Below are positions 6,978-14,772 of a stretch of DNA of 21,152 nt, piece by piece. The stretch's first letter is position 1; each line of letters begins with the position of its first letter. A program made the position numbers and the translations under genes. The stretch comes from an uncultured Oscillospiraceae bacterium (GTDB lineage: Bacteria; Bacillota; Clostridia; Oscillospirales; Oscillospiraceae). The notes under the pieces are model-generated. The model made no database searches and had not been told where the DNA came from. It saw only the letters and a program-made list of their open reading frames with translations. The stretch lies in NCBI GenBank assembly GCA_934661735.1, contig CAKUJN010000035.1, positions 1 through 21,152 on the forward strand, given 5' to 3'.

Positions 6978-7006
6978 AATGCGCCGCTTTGCAGAAGCGG
7001 CGCATT
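6978..7006 (-). terminator. Terminator of the MATE-to-GTPase operon
   Basis: AATGCGCCGCTT (6978-6989) pairs with AAGCGGCGCATT (6995-7006) just past the stop of the minus-strand operon. On that strand a T run lies about 11 bases further on (6962-6968), and the bidirectional terminator at 6918-6952 backs it up. Confidence 0.7.
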
Positions 7007-7008
7007 TA

Positions 7009-9564
7009 TTACTGATTATTCTTCTTCAGAATCTGTGCAATTTCCTGCTGAACAGCGGCTACCTCCTCATGGAAGCTCTGCGCCGACACACGCTGTGCGC
7101 CGTGGCCGATGATGATCAGCTGCTCAAGATTATCCGACGTCGCCACGCGCACGCGCCGCCGCTTTCCAAGCGCGTAGGTCACACGTTCGATATACTGGTC
7201 GGCCGTTTCGGCCTCCTTTGTGTAGACAATGTGGATATTGTGGTATTTTTCCACCGCGCCAAGGCCCTGCGGCACGCGGTACGCATCAAACACCAGAATC
7301 AGCGCACAGTTTTTATACCCCTGATAGTTACACAGCAGATCCATCAGCACATGCCGCGCGGCGTCCAGATTGTCACGGGCAATTTCTTTCAGTTCGTCCC
7401 ACGCAAAGATGATATTGTAGCCGTCAACCAGCAGATACTCCTCTGCCGGCTCCAGACGGCGGATCAGCTCCTGCTTGTCCTCGGCGCGCAGCACCGCAGA
7501 CGGCAGAATGTCGCGGCGGCGGATTGTGCCGTAGGTGCGTTCAAAAATCGCCATCAGTTCCTTGTCCAGACCGGTAAGTCCGGCGGAGGCAACGCTTTTG
7601 CTGATTTTCTGCGTCATGGGCGCATTTCCGCCGCGCAGCGTGTTCCAAAGCGGCAGATGCGCGTAGGAATCGACGTGGTCCCACCGCACCTCAAAGCCCG
7701 CCCCATGGTCGCAGAATACCGAACCGGTCGGGTTTTCCAGATCGCGCTCGGGATCATAGCCGCTCGCGCGGACAATCGCCTCCTGATCCGCACATGGCCG
7801 GTAACCGTCGACCGTACAGGTCAGACGGCCGCGGCCGCGGCTGTAAGCCGTCAGCTCACGTTGATAGCCGCGCATGGCGCTGACCGGCGCGAAGCCTCGA
7901 AAAACCGCCATGCCGTCGTCGGAGAATTCCGGCGGCTCAAACGAGCCGTCCATGCGCTGGATATCGGTCATGGCACGGCCTGCCGCGTCCTGTGGAAGCT
8001 CAAGCCGGAAGCGGTACCATGGCTCAAGCAGGATGCTCTGCGCCTTGCGCAAGCCCTGCCGCACGGCGCGGTAAGTCGCCTGACGGAAATCACCGCCCTC
8101 GGTGTGCTTCAGATGCGCGCGGCCCGAAAGCAGCGTAATGCGCATATCGGTGACGGGTGCGCCCGTCAGGACACCCAGATGCTGCTTTTCCATCAGGTGC
8201 GTCAGGATCAGCCGCTGCCAGCTGCGCGCCAGCACGTCCTCGCTGCACACCGTGTCAAAACGCAGACCGCTGCCCGCCTCCATTGGCTCCAGCAGCAGAT
8301 GCACCTCGGCATAGTGGCGCAGCGGCTCATAGTGCCCCACGCCCTCGACCGGCGCAGCGATTGTCTCCTTATAGACGACGCTCCCCTCGTCAAACGTCAC
8401 CTGCATCCCGCAGCGCTCGGCAATGACGCGCTGCAAAATCTGCATCTGTACCTCGCCCATCAGCTGGATATGAATCTCCTGCAGGCGGCTGTTCCACACG
8501 GGGTGCAGCTGCGGGTCCTCCTCTTCCAGCTGGCGCAGGCGCAAAAATGCCTCCTGCGGTGTGACGCCCGCCTCCGGCGTCAGCCGGTATTCCAGCACCG
8601 GCAGAAGCTCTGGTGCAGGCGCAGGTGTCTCATGGCCCAGAGCCTCGCCCGCTGCCGTCCGGCTCAGGCCCGTCACGGCGCAGACCGTGCCGGCGGGAGC
8701 TTCGTCCAGAAGCGTGAATTTCGTACCGGAGTACAGGCGCAGTTGGTCGCATTTTTCCTCCCAGCCATCGCCGTGCAGCAGATCCTTGACCCGCAGCCTC
8801 CCGCCTGTGACCTTCAGAAACGTCAGGCGCATACCCTGCGCATCGCGCGCGATTTTGAACACCCGAGCGCCAAATTCCGATGGATAGGCAGGCATCTGCG
8901 TGCAGCTCTCAAGGCCGGATAGCAGCTCGTCAACGCCCGTCAGCCGCAGCGCCGAACCAAACCAGCACGGGAAGATGCTCCGCTCCGCAATCAGGCGGCG
9001 GACGGTATCGGGGCCGAGCGAACCGTCACGCAGAAACTCATCCATGGCGTCCTCATCCGACAGCGCCAGCAGCTCGTCTCGCTCGGCAGCGGGCAGATCG
9101 AATGGGATACACCCTTCACTCAGCTCGTTTTGCAGCTGCGTCAGCACTCGCTCGCGGTCCGCGCCGTCAAGGTCCATTTTGTTGACAAAAATCAGCGTCG
9201 GAATCTGATACCGCTGCAGCAGCGCCCACAGCGTATGTGTATGCGCCTGCACGCCGCTTGTGCCGCTGACGACCAGTATTGCATAATCCAGCACCTGAAG
9301 CGTCCGCTCCATCTCCGCGGAAAAATCGGCGTGGCCGGGCGTATCGAGCAGCGTAAACTGTGTCTGGCCGACGGTGAACACCGCCTGCTTGGAAAAAATC
9401 GTAATCCCGCGCTCCCGCTCCAGCTCGTTCGTGTCCAGAAACGCATCGCGGTGATCGACGCGGCCGAGCGTGCGGATCGCGCCGGCGCGGTAGAGCATCG
9501 CCTCGGAGAGGGTTGTCTTGCCCGCGTCGACGTGCGCAAGGATTCCAATTGCAAGTCTGTTCAT
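7009..9564 (-). CDS. TetM/EF-G-like ribosomal GTPase fused to YacP/Rae1-type NYN nuclease
   Basis: An 851-residue fusion. The first ~625 residues are a TetM-type translational GTPase: P-loop AHVDAGKT (10-17), switch-I RGITI (52-56), DTPGHADF with catalytic-type His78 (74-81), NKMD (128-131), then EF-G domains II-V, with TetM-like segments such as LLEPWYRFRLELPQ and TDIQRM. A ~80-residue linker leads to a C-terminal NYN domain (~709-851) closely matching B. subtilis YacP/Rae1: LLVDGYNIIFAWDEL with Asp714, LVFDAYRV (Asp760), KEAETADQYIE (Asp789), and VATSDNLEQ (Asp811). The acidic residues expected for catalysis are kept. Rae1 is a ribosome-associated A-site endoribonuclease, and TetM-type GTPases bind near the A site. 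The start at 9564 avoids overlapping the upstream gene. It is the last gene of a four-gene operon. Tetracycline resistance itself is not implied. Confidence 0.9.
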   Translation of the reverse strand: MNRLAIGILAHVDAGKTTLSEAMLYRAGAIRTLGRVDHRDAFLDTNELERERGITIFSKQAVFTVGQTQFTLLDTPGHADFSAEMERTLQVLDYAILVVSGTSGVQAHTHTLWALLQRYQIPTLIFVNKMDLDGADRERVLTQLQNELSEGCIPFDLPAAERDELLALSDEDAMDEFLRDGSLGPDTVRRLIAERSIFPCWFGSALRLTGVDELLSGLESCTQMPAYPSEFGARVFKIARDAQGMRLTFLKVTGGRLRVKDLLHGDGWEEKCDQLRLYSGTKFTLLDEAPAGTVCAVTGLSRTAAGEALGHETPAPAPELLPVLEYRLTPEAGVTPQEAFLRLRQLEEEDPQLHPVWNSRLQEIHIQLMGEVQMQILQRVIAERCGMQVTFDEGSVVYKETIAAPVEGVGHYEPLRHYAEVHLLLEPMEAGSGLRFDTVCSEDVLARSWQRLILTHLMEKQHLGVLTGAPVTDMRITLLSGRAHLKHTEGGDFRQATYRAVRQGLRKAQSILLEPWYRFRLELPQDAAGRAMTDIQRMDGSFEPPEFSDDGMAVFRGFAPVSAMRGYQRELTAYSRGRGRLTCTVDGYRPCADQEAIVRASGYDPERDLENPTGSVFCDHGAGFEVRWDHVDSYAHLPLWNTLRGGNAPMTQKISKSVASAGLTGLDKELMAIFERTYGTIRRRDILPSAVLRAEDKQELIRRLEPAEEYLLVDGYNIIFAWDELKEIARDNLDAARHVLMDLLCNYQGYKNCALILVFDAYRVPQGLGAVEKYHNIHIVYTKEAETADQYIERVTYALGKRRRVRVATSDNLEQLIIIGHGAQRVSAQSFHEEVAAVQQEIAQILKKNNQ

Positions 9565-9599
9565 GTTGCTTCCGCCGTTTCTTTCGTGGTTTTGTCCGT

Positions 9600-10055
9600 T
9601 CAAACGGGATTCTCCCGCATATATTCGTCCAGAATTGCGGCCGCCTGCGCCACAAGCTCGGCACACGGACGCTTTTTATAGTATTCCGCCGTGCGCTCGG
9701 ACGGCGCAGCGGGCTTCGCGTCCCTGTCCAGTCCCAGCAGCTCTCGGCAGACAATTGAACCGTTTTCCGCGCGGAATGCGTCGGCCATGGCGCGGCAATG
9801 CGCATAATGCAGCTTCTTTTCCTCGCGCGCAGACGGATCGTCATAGCCGTAAAGCGCGCCCGCCGCCATCAGCATCCCGCTGACCGCGCCGCAGACCTCG
9901 CGCATGCCCGCCATGCCGCCGCCAAAAGACGAGGCAAGCTTCGCCGCCGTGCGTTCGTCCATGCCGAGTTCCGGCGCGAACGCGGCAAATACCGCCTGCG
10001 CGCAGTTATAGCCGGAGAGAAACAGCTCCTTCGCCCGCTGTTCATGGTTTGTCAT
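9600..10055 (-). CDS. C_GCAxxG_C_C family redox/metal protein
   Basis: A 151-residue protein of the C_GCAxxG_C_C family: LFLSGYNCAQAVFAAF with Cys18, FGGGMAGMREVCGAVSG with Cys55, GSIVCRELLG with Cys103, and KRPCAELV with Cys131. The family is common in anaerobes and is thought to bind metal or a cofactor through the four conserved Cys, but its reaction is not established. The start at 10055 is supported by AAAAGGAGG (10065-10073) nine bases away; the TTG two codons earlier is too close. It overlaps the upstream SprT-like gene by 14 bases, and the GTPase-nuclease gene follows after 35 bases. Translational coupling within one operon is therefore likely. Confidence 0.9.
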   Translation of the reverse strand: MTNHEQRAKELFLSGYNCAQAVFAAFAPELGMDERTAAKLASSFGGGMAGMREVCGAVSGMLMAAGALYGYDDPSAREEKKLHYAHCRAMADAFRAENGSIVCRELLGLDRDAKPAAPSERTAEYYKKRPCAELVAQAAAILDEYMRENPV

Positions 10056-10596
10056 CTGCAATTGCCTCCTTTTGTATGCTCAGATCAAATTCTCTGCCGC
10101 CGCAGCGGCGGCAGATACAGCCGCTGTTTTTCGGGCGCTCCATCAGCGCCGTGACGACCTTGCCGCGCCGGACATAGCGTGACGACGCGCCGCAGCCGCG
10201 ACAGGTCACCAGATAATACGGCCTGCCCACGCGCGTGCGCGCGTATTCCGCCGCGCGGCGCTCGGCGGCCGGACACGGCTTTGCCGTGCGCTCCGGCTCA
10301 CAGCCGATACGCACACAGATTGCCTTCCAGACCGCATCGTGCCCGTGCGGCTTTCCGGTCATCAGCTGGGCAGCGGCGTGCGCGTATTCATGCCGTGCCG
10401 TCTGAAGCAGCTGTTCCTCGTCCTGCGCCAGAAACGACGCCAGCCGGATCTGCACCGGACGGCCGTGGGAGAAGCGGCACTCGCCATAGCGCCGCACCAT
10501 ACGCGTGGAAAACACCAGCTCCACGCGCGAGGTGTCGATCCCCAGCAGGTGGTCAAGACGGTCGTACTCCCGCCGCAGCTCGTCAAGCGTCCGCAT
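10042..10596 (-). CDS. SprT-like zinc metalloprotein
   Basis: A 184-residue SprT-family protein. The gluzincin motif HEYAH (His69, Glu70, His73) is followed by GHDAVW with the third ligand candidate His86. A C-terminal zinc ribbon uses CRGC (Cys132, Cys135) and CRRC (Cys162, Cys165). SprT/Spartan relatives include DNA-protein crosslink proteases in eukaryotes; the bacterial members' substrates are largely unknown. It has no signal peptide. The gene overlaps the MATE gene 5' of it by 14 bases and the C_GCAxxG_C_C gene 3' of it by 14 bases, so all three are probably translated from one message. Confidence 0.88.
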   Translation of the reverse strand: MRTLDELRREYDRLDHLLGIDTSRVELVFSTRMVRRYGECRFSHGRPVQIRLASFLAQDEEQLLQTARHEYAHAAAQLMTGKPHGHDAVWKAICVRIGCEPERTAKPCPAAERRAAEYARTRVGRPYYLVTCRGCGASSRYVRRGKVVTALMERPKNSGCICRRCGGREFDLSIQKEAIADDKP

Positions 10597-11977
10597 CCGT
10601 GCCGCGCTCCAGCCGCGCCATATCCTTTCGGAACGTTGCCAGAAACAGCGCCGTACAGCAAATGATAGAGATCACATCCGCCACCGGCTCGGCCAGAAAA
10701 ACCGCAAAGACCTTGTCCGTGAAGAAATGCGGCAGGATATAGATCAGCGGAATCAGCAGAATGACCTTTCGGAAAATCGCCACAAACAGACTCTGGCGCG
10801 CCTTGCCGGTAGCCATGAAAACCTGCTGCGCCGCCGATTGCAGACCGAACGCGCCCATTCCCGCCAGATACAGCCGCAGCGCCCAGCTTGCCGTATCCAG
10901 AAGCGCAGGATCGCTGTTAAAAATCCGGACGACTGTGCGCGGAAACAGCTCGGCCAGTGCCCAGAATACAAAAATAAAGGCAAACAGCGACACGAACAAA
11001 AGCCGCACGGTTTTGCGCACGCGCGCGGTATTTCGCGCGCCGTAGTTATAGCTGATGATCGGCTGCGCGCCCTGCCCGATGCCATGTGCCGGAAGCCAGA
11101 TCATCATCATGACAGTACTGGCAACCGTCATGGCGCCGACCGCCATATCGCCGCCATACTTTTGCAGCGATGCGTTGAGCGCAACGTTCAAAACCGCCTC
11201 GGTCGCCTGTATGATAAACGGTGCAAGGCCCAGCAGAAGCGCCCTGCCCATCTGGCTCCATCGCGGGCGCAGCTGTTCGCGCCGCAGGCGGAGCGTGGTA
11301 CGGCTCCCGCACAAAAACAGCACAACGAATACTGCCGAGGCTGCCTGTGATGCAATGGTTGCGATGGCCGCACCGCGCACACCCCAGTGGAATACGAAAA
11401 TAAAGATCGGGTCCAGTATAATATTGCTAAGCGCGCCGATGAGCACAGCCGCCATGCTGCGGGATGTAAAGCCCTGCGCTGTAATGAACAGATTCAGCCC
11501 CATCGAAAGCATGACAAACACCGAGCCTGCGACGTAAATCCGCAGATACGGCAGCGCATAGACGATTGTCTCTCCGCTTGCGCCAAACGCAAACAGCAGA
11601 GGCCCGCCCCAAAGCTCAAACACTGCCGTCAAAACCACTGCCGCCGCCAGCAGCAGCGTAAAGCAGCCGCCAAGATAGTGTTCTGCCTTTTTCAGATCGC
11701 CGCGTCCCATTTCAATGGAGGCAAGCGACGCGCTTCCCTGTGCAATCAGCATATAGAATGCCGCGATCAGCGTAATGACCGGAAAGCACACGCCGACGCC
11801 GGTCAGCGCCAGCTGGCCGGTCTGCGGAATATGGCCGATATAAATCCGGTCAACAACATTGTACAGCATGTTGACAAGCTGCGCCAGCACCATTGGTACA
11901 GCCAGCTTCAGCATCAGGCGGCCGACCGGCGCCTGTGCAAGCTCCTGATTTTTCTGCGACTGGAGACTCTGATCCAT
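10583..11977 (-). CDS. MATE-family efflux transporter
   Basis: A 464-residue polytopic membrane protein with about twelve hydrophobic segments in two homologous halves, as in MATE (NorM/MepA/DinF-type) Na+- or H+-coupled exporters of cationic drugs and toxins. Typical motifs: GRLMLKLAVPMVLAQLVN near the N terminus, YNVVDRIYIGHI, ALTGVGVCFPV, and in the second half LPAHGIGQGAQPIISYNYGA. The start at 11977 is taken from the short AGAGAG site upstream; a longer in-frame extension would cross the promoter. It is the first gene of a tightly overlapping operon ending in the TetM-like GTPase-nuclease fusion. The substrate cannot be predicted. Confidence 0.92.
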   Translation of the reverse strand: MDQSLQSQKNQELAQAPVGRLMLKLAVPMVLAQLVNMLYNVVDRIYIGHIPQTGQLALTGVGVCFPVITLIAAFYMLIAQGSASLASIEMGRGDLKKAEHYLGGCFTLLLAAAVVLTAVFELWGGPLLFAFGASGETIVYALPYLRIYVAGSVFVMLSMGLNLFITAQGFTSRSMAAVLIGALSNIILDPIFIFVFHWGVRGAAIATIASQAASAVFVVLFLCGSRTTLRLRREQLRPRWSQMGRALLLGLAPFIIQATEAVLNVALNASLQKYGGDMAVGAMTVASTVMMMIWLPAHGIGQGAQPIISYNYGARNTARVRKTVRLLFVSLFAFIFVFWALAELFPRTVVRIFNSDPALLDTASWALRLYLAGMGAFGLQSAAQQVFMATGKARQSLFVAIFRKVILLIPLIYILPHFFTDKVFAVFLAEPVADVISIICCTALFLATFRKDMARLERGTDADA

Positions 11978-12008
11978 AACGACTCTCTTTTCTGAAGTGA
12001 TTGTATTC

Positions 12009-12017
12009 ACTATAGCA
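12009..12017 (-). promoter_or_regulatory. Extended -10 promoter of MATE operon
   Basis: On the minus strand TGC-TATAGT (12009-12017) forms an extended -10, about 30 bases before the MATE ATG. The -35 is weak. Confidence 0.6.
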
Positions 12018-12067
12018 CATGCTTCGCCGGATTTCCACAGATTCTGCTTCCGCCGGCGCATCTGCCG

Positions 12068-12076
12068 TGCTATACT
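12068..12076 (+). promoter_or_regulatory. Extended -10 promoter of radical SAM gene
   Basis: TGC-TATACT (12068-12076) is an extended -10 about 28 bases before the radical SAM start at 12104. It is divergent from the MATE promoter about 55 bases away, so one regulator could affect both. Confidence 0.6.
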
Positions 12077-12103
12077 GATGGTATCACGCACGGGAGGATG
12101 ATC

Positions 12104-12952
12104 ATGTATTCACGCGCCTATCTGGAAATCACCAATATCTGCAACCGCAGCTGCGCCTTCTGCCCTGGCACAAGGCGTGTACCGCACATGATGACCGCCG
12201 CGGAATTCCGGCTTCTGGCCGGAAAAATCCGGCCGTTTACCGACTATCTGTATCTGCACGTCATGGGGGAACCGCTGCTGCATCCGGAGCTTGGCACGTT
12301 TCTGCACATTGCAAAGGCGCTTGGCTTCCGTGTGGTACTGACAACAAACGGAACGCTGCTTTCGCAGCGCGGAAACGTTTTGCTCGGCGCGGACGCGCCG
12401 CATAAGGTACACATCAGTCTGCACTCGTTTGAGGCAAACGGACATGACGGCTTTACACAGTACATCCGCAGCTGTGCCGGCTTTGCCCGCGCGGCAAACG
12501 CGGCCGGAATCATCGTCAATCTGCGCCTGTGGAATCTGGACGGCGCGGAAAGCGCGGGGCTGAATGCGCGCAACAGCGAAATCCTGGCGATTCTGCATGA
12601 GGTCTTTCCGCAGCCGTGGGCCGATACCACCTGGGGGCAGCGGCTGGATGCACGCGTCTTTCTGGAATATGGCGAGCGCTTTGAATGGCCGGATCTGACG
12701 GCAGAAACGCGCGGCGAGCGCGGCTTCTGCCATGCGCTACGGTCGCAGTTTGCCGTTTTGTGCGACGGCTCGGTCGTGCCGTGCTGTCTGGATCATGAGG
12801 GCGATATGACGCTCGGTAATCTGTTTACCGAGGAGCTTGAAGCCATTCTCTCCTCGCCCGCCGCCCGCGAAATCCGCGACGGCTTTACCGCACGGCGGCG
12901 CACGCATCCGCTCTGCCGCACCTGCGGCTACGCCTCGCGCTTTGACAAATAG
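12104..12952 (+). CDS. Radical SAM/SPASM domain protein
   Basis: A 282-residue iron-sulfur enzyme. The radical SAM cluster motif is EITNICNRSCAFCPG with Cys13, Cys17 and Cys20 (CxxxCxxC). The barrel continues through LYLHVMGEPLLHPEL, where GEP is the SAM-binding motif. The C-terminal part is a SPASM-type cluster region with Cys209, Cys220 (VLCDGSVVPCC), Cys227, Cys228, and CRTCG Cys271/Cys274. Such proteins modify peptides or enzymes, but no precursor peptide or partner enzyme is obvious next to it. The start is set at 12104 because GGGAGG (12092-12097) touches the in-frame ATG at 12098 but is six bases from 12104. It is transcribed alone. Confidence 0.9.
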   Translation: MYSRAYLEITNICNRSCAFCPGTRRVPHMMTAAEFRLLAGKIRPFTDYLYLHVMGEPLLHPELGTFLHIAKALGFRVVLTTNGTLLSQRGNVLLGADAPHKVHISLHSFEANGHDGFTQYIRSCAGFARAANAAGIIVNLRLWNLDGAESAGLNARNSEILAILHEVFPQPWADTTWGQRLDARVFLEYGERFEWPDLTAETRGERGFCHALRSQFAVLCDGSVVPCCLDHEGDMTLGNLFTEELEAILSSPAAREIRDGFTARRRTHPLCRTCGYASRFDK

Positions 12953-12962
12953 AGCTACAGAC

Positions 12963-13001
12963 AAAAATCATGCGGACGCCGAAGCGTCCGCATGATTTTT
13001 T
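12963..13001 (+). terminator. Intrinsic terminator of radical SAM gene
   Basis: A perfect 17-base-pair stem, AAAAATCATGCGGACGC (12963-12979) with GCGTCCGCATGATTTTT (12984-13000), has a CGAA tetraloop and ends in a T run. It lies ten bases past the stop. Confidence 0.92.
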
Positions 13002-13207
13002 GAAAAGAGAGAAGAGGAAAGAATGTGGAAGTGTTTCTGGTAAGCATCAGATTTCCCTGTCGCCCGTTCTCAGGAGTTCCTGAAAACCAGTTCCATCTGA
13101 TGGTGCTATCTTAACGCATTGCGCGTTTCGGTTGGTGAACAGACTGTAAACGAACCATGAAGAATTTCTGAAGAATTATGTCAACACGCTTTCCGTCGGC
13201 TTTCGCA
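13002..13207. other. Intergenic region with mini-ORF, stem-loop and short repeats
   Basis: About 200 bases between two terminators of converging genes. The plus strand has ATG at 13023 opening a six-codon frame (MWKCFW-stop) behind a weak GAGGA site. A possible long stem-loop follows: CATCAGAT (13045-13052) with ATCTGATG (13095-13102), enclosing CAGGA-GT-TCCTG (13071-13082). Further on TGAAGAATT is repeated at 13158 and 13169, 11 bases apart. No promoter stands out, so it may be a small RNA locus or the regulatory relic of a lost gene. Confidence 0.35.
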
Positions 13208-13240
13208 AAAGCTCCCTCCGGACAAGCCGGAGGGGGCTTT
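13208..13240 (-). terminator. Terminator of SH3-domain lipoprotein gene
   Basis: AAAGCTCCCTCCGG (13208-13221) pairs with CCGGAGGGGGCTTT (13227-13240), with one wobble. On the minus strand the stem ends in CTTTT. It is just past the stop of the minus-strand gene. Confidence 0.75.
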
Positions 13241-13250
13241 CATCATGAAT

Positions 13251-14507
13251 TCAGTTTACGTTTTTCAGATACTGCGCACTCATATATGCGACCTTATCGC
13301 CGAAAATGATCTGGTACCAGTCGCCCGTGCGCGCCGTAACGGCGACGGGACTGTCCTTGGGCAGCGTTTCCAGAATCACGCTGCTGGTTGAGGCATCCGA
13401 ACGAACATTGACGTCGCCGGTTGTCGCCATGCAGGCGACCGTCTGAACCAGCCCATCGGGAGGCGCAACATCCTCGTCGTTCGCATTCGAATCGATCAGT
13501 CCGTTGTTGAACAGCAGTGCCGCCACAACCGACGCAGAATTCGCCTTCAGCGCGGAGGTGCTGCCGCCGTATTCGGCCGTTCCGCTCCACGCGTTATCCT
13601 TCCATACCAGACGCAGCGAATAGCGGTCCTCGCCCAGATTCACGCTGTATGGATACTGCACATCGGTCGAACCGGCCGAATACTCAAACGAAATAAGCAG
13701 CGCGCTGAGCTGAAGCGCATCATCGCCGAGCATCTGCACAGACACAGGCGCTTCCTCCTCTGATTTTGTCCATGTGATATCCAGCGTATCAACCGGCTCC
13801 GGCTCATGCTCGGTCGCATCGTTGATGACAAACCAGTCCGAATCGTCGTGCTGGGTGAACGTGAACGACAACTGAAGCTTGGAACTGGGGTCGCTCAGCG
13901 CAAGCAGAAAGCCGTTGTCCGACGGCGTAATGCGGTAGAGTCCGGAGCTTTGATAAAACGCCTGAAACAGCGCCGCCATCGTAGAATCCGCATTGTTCAG
14001 GCCGCAGGCGTACTCGACGCCCGCCGTGACGCGGCTGCCCATGTTGTCGCGGATATGGCTGTCGGAAATGAGATGCAGCGGCATCAGCAGATCCATCTGC
14101 GTATCCGGCAGCGTCAGCTCGCGATGCATACCGGAGAAGATATACTGGTTTTTCGTATTGGACGGATCGGTCTGATACAGGCACCAGGAATCCGTGCCGG
14201 ACGGTGTCTCCGAGGTAAACAGCGCGCAGACGCCATAGGCGTTTTCAAACTCAGCCACCGTGACAGATTCGTTGTTTTTGGTGATCAGGCTCTCCATTTT
14301 GGCAAGCTTTTTTGTACTCTGGAACTGATGGCCGCCATAGGAGACATAATCGCCCTCATTCAGCTCCGCCTTCAGCGGGAGCGTCAGAACCGTACCGCTG
14401 GAAAATGCCTGCGCAGGAATGCCGTCGGTCCCCGAACTGCCGGAGCAGCCCGCAAGCATCGCAGCAAGCATTGCGCACGCCAGCAGCAGCGCCAGAATCT
14501 TTTTCAT
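13251..14507 (-). CDS. Lipoprotein with C-terminal bacterial SH3 domain
   Basis: A 418-residue exported lipoprotein. The signal has MKK, a hydrophobic core and lipobox LAGC with Cys21. Residues ~30-345 show no family I recognise; they are mixed alpha/beta with a Ser/Gly-rich start. Residues ~355-418 form an SH3b domain: VNVRSDASTSSVILETL, a conserved GDWYQI and KVAYMSAQYL, typical of domains binding cell-wall peptides. It probably sits on the outer membrane face in contact with peptidoglycan. GGAGG seven bases before ATG supports the start. It is monocistronic, from a consensus-like promoter at 14585-14613 to the hairpin at 13208-13240. Confidence 0.85.
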   Translation of the reverse strand: MKKILALLLACAMLAAMLAGCSGSSGTDGIPAQAFSSGTVLTLPLKAELNEGDYVSYGGHQFQSTKKLAKMESLITKNNESVTVAEFENAYGVCALFTSETPSGTDSWCLYQTDPSNTKNQYIFSGMHRELTLPDTQMDLLMPLHLISDSHIRDNMGSRVTAGVEYACGLNNADSTMAALFQAFYQSSGLYRITPSDNGFLLALSDPSSKLQLSFTFTQHDDSDWFVINDATEHEPEPVDTLDITWTKSEEEAPVSVQMLGDDALQLSALLISFEYSAGSTDVQYPYSVNLGEDRYSLRLVWKDNAWSGTAEYGGSTSALKANSASVVAALLFNNGLIDSNANDEDVAPPDGLVQTVACMATTGDVNVRSDASTSSVILETLPKDSPVAVTARTGDWYQIIFGDKVAYMSAQYLKNVN

Positions 14508-14584
14508 GTGATTCCCTCCATTCGTATTTCACGCCGCGTTGCGGCGAATTCAGGAGCAGTCTGCGGAAGTATATAGCTGATGTC

Positions 14585-14613
14585 AGTATACCATATGTTT
14601 TCCGCTTTTGCAA
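14585..14613 (-). promoter_or_regulatory. Promoter of SH3-domain lipoprotein gene
   Basis: On the minus strand TTGCAA (14608-14613) and TATACT (14585-14590) are exactly 17 bases apart, with TG before the -10. The untranslated leader is about 70 bases. Confidence 0.78.
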
Positions 14614-14701
14614 ACATTCCCTGTCGAATCCGGTATGTTCGCGGCGAAGCAGGCACATTTTTTTGCCGCCGGAGATGGTTTTCCGGCCGGTTCCGGCACA
14701 C

Positions 14702-14730
14702 TTGCAAATTCTGCCGGAAGCTGTTATCAT
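14702..14730 (+). promoter_or_regulatory. Promoter of M20-HAD-CAT operon
   Basis: TTGCAA (14702-14707) and TATCAT (14725-14730) have 17-base spacing. It is divergent from the lipoprotein promoter about 90 bases away. Confidence 0.7.
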
Positions 14731-14751
14731 ATATTTAATTATTCTGTATCC

Positions 14752-14772
14752 GCTCCGGTCATTGACCGGAGC
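14752..14772 (+). promoter_or_regulatory. Leader hairpin or operator before M20 gene
   Basis: GCTCCGGTC (14752-14760) pairs perfectly with GACCGGAGC (14764-14772) around an ATT loop, right after the expected transcription start. No T run follows, so it is not a terminator. It could be a mRNA-stabilising 5' hairpin or a dyad operator. Confidence 0.5.

Noticed and set aside
5668..7005. Minus-strand open frame of 445 codons
   Set aside because: Antisense to glyA; Cys/His/Arg-rich shadow without a family match.
6979..8922. Plus-strand open frame of 647 codons
   Set aside because: Antisense to the GTPase-nuclease gene and rich in His/Arg/Gln/Ala as expected from a reversed coding strand; no supporting signals.
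7009..9564. Calling this a tetracycline resistance gene
   Set aside because: TetM-like overall, but diverged and fused to a nuclease domain inside a chromosomal-type operon; resistance cannot be inferred from family membership.
13023..13043. MWKCFW mini-ORF as a RiPP precursor for the radical SAM protein
   Set aside because: Six codons is too short for leader plus core, and a strong terminator separates it from the radical SAM gene.
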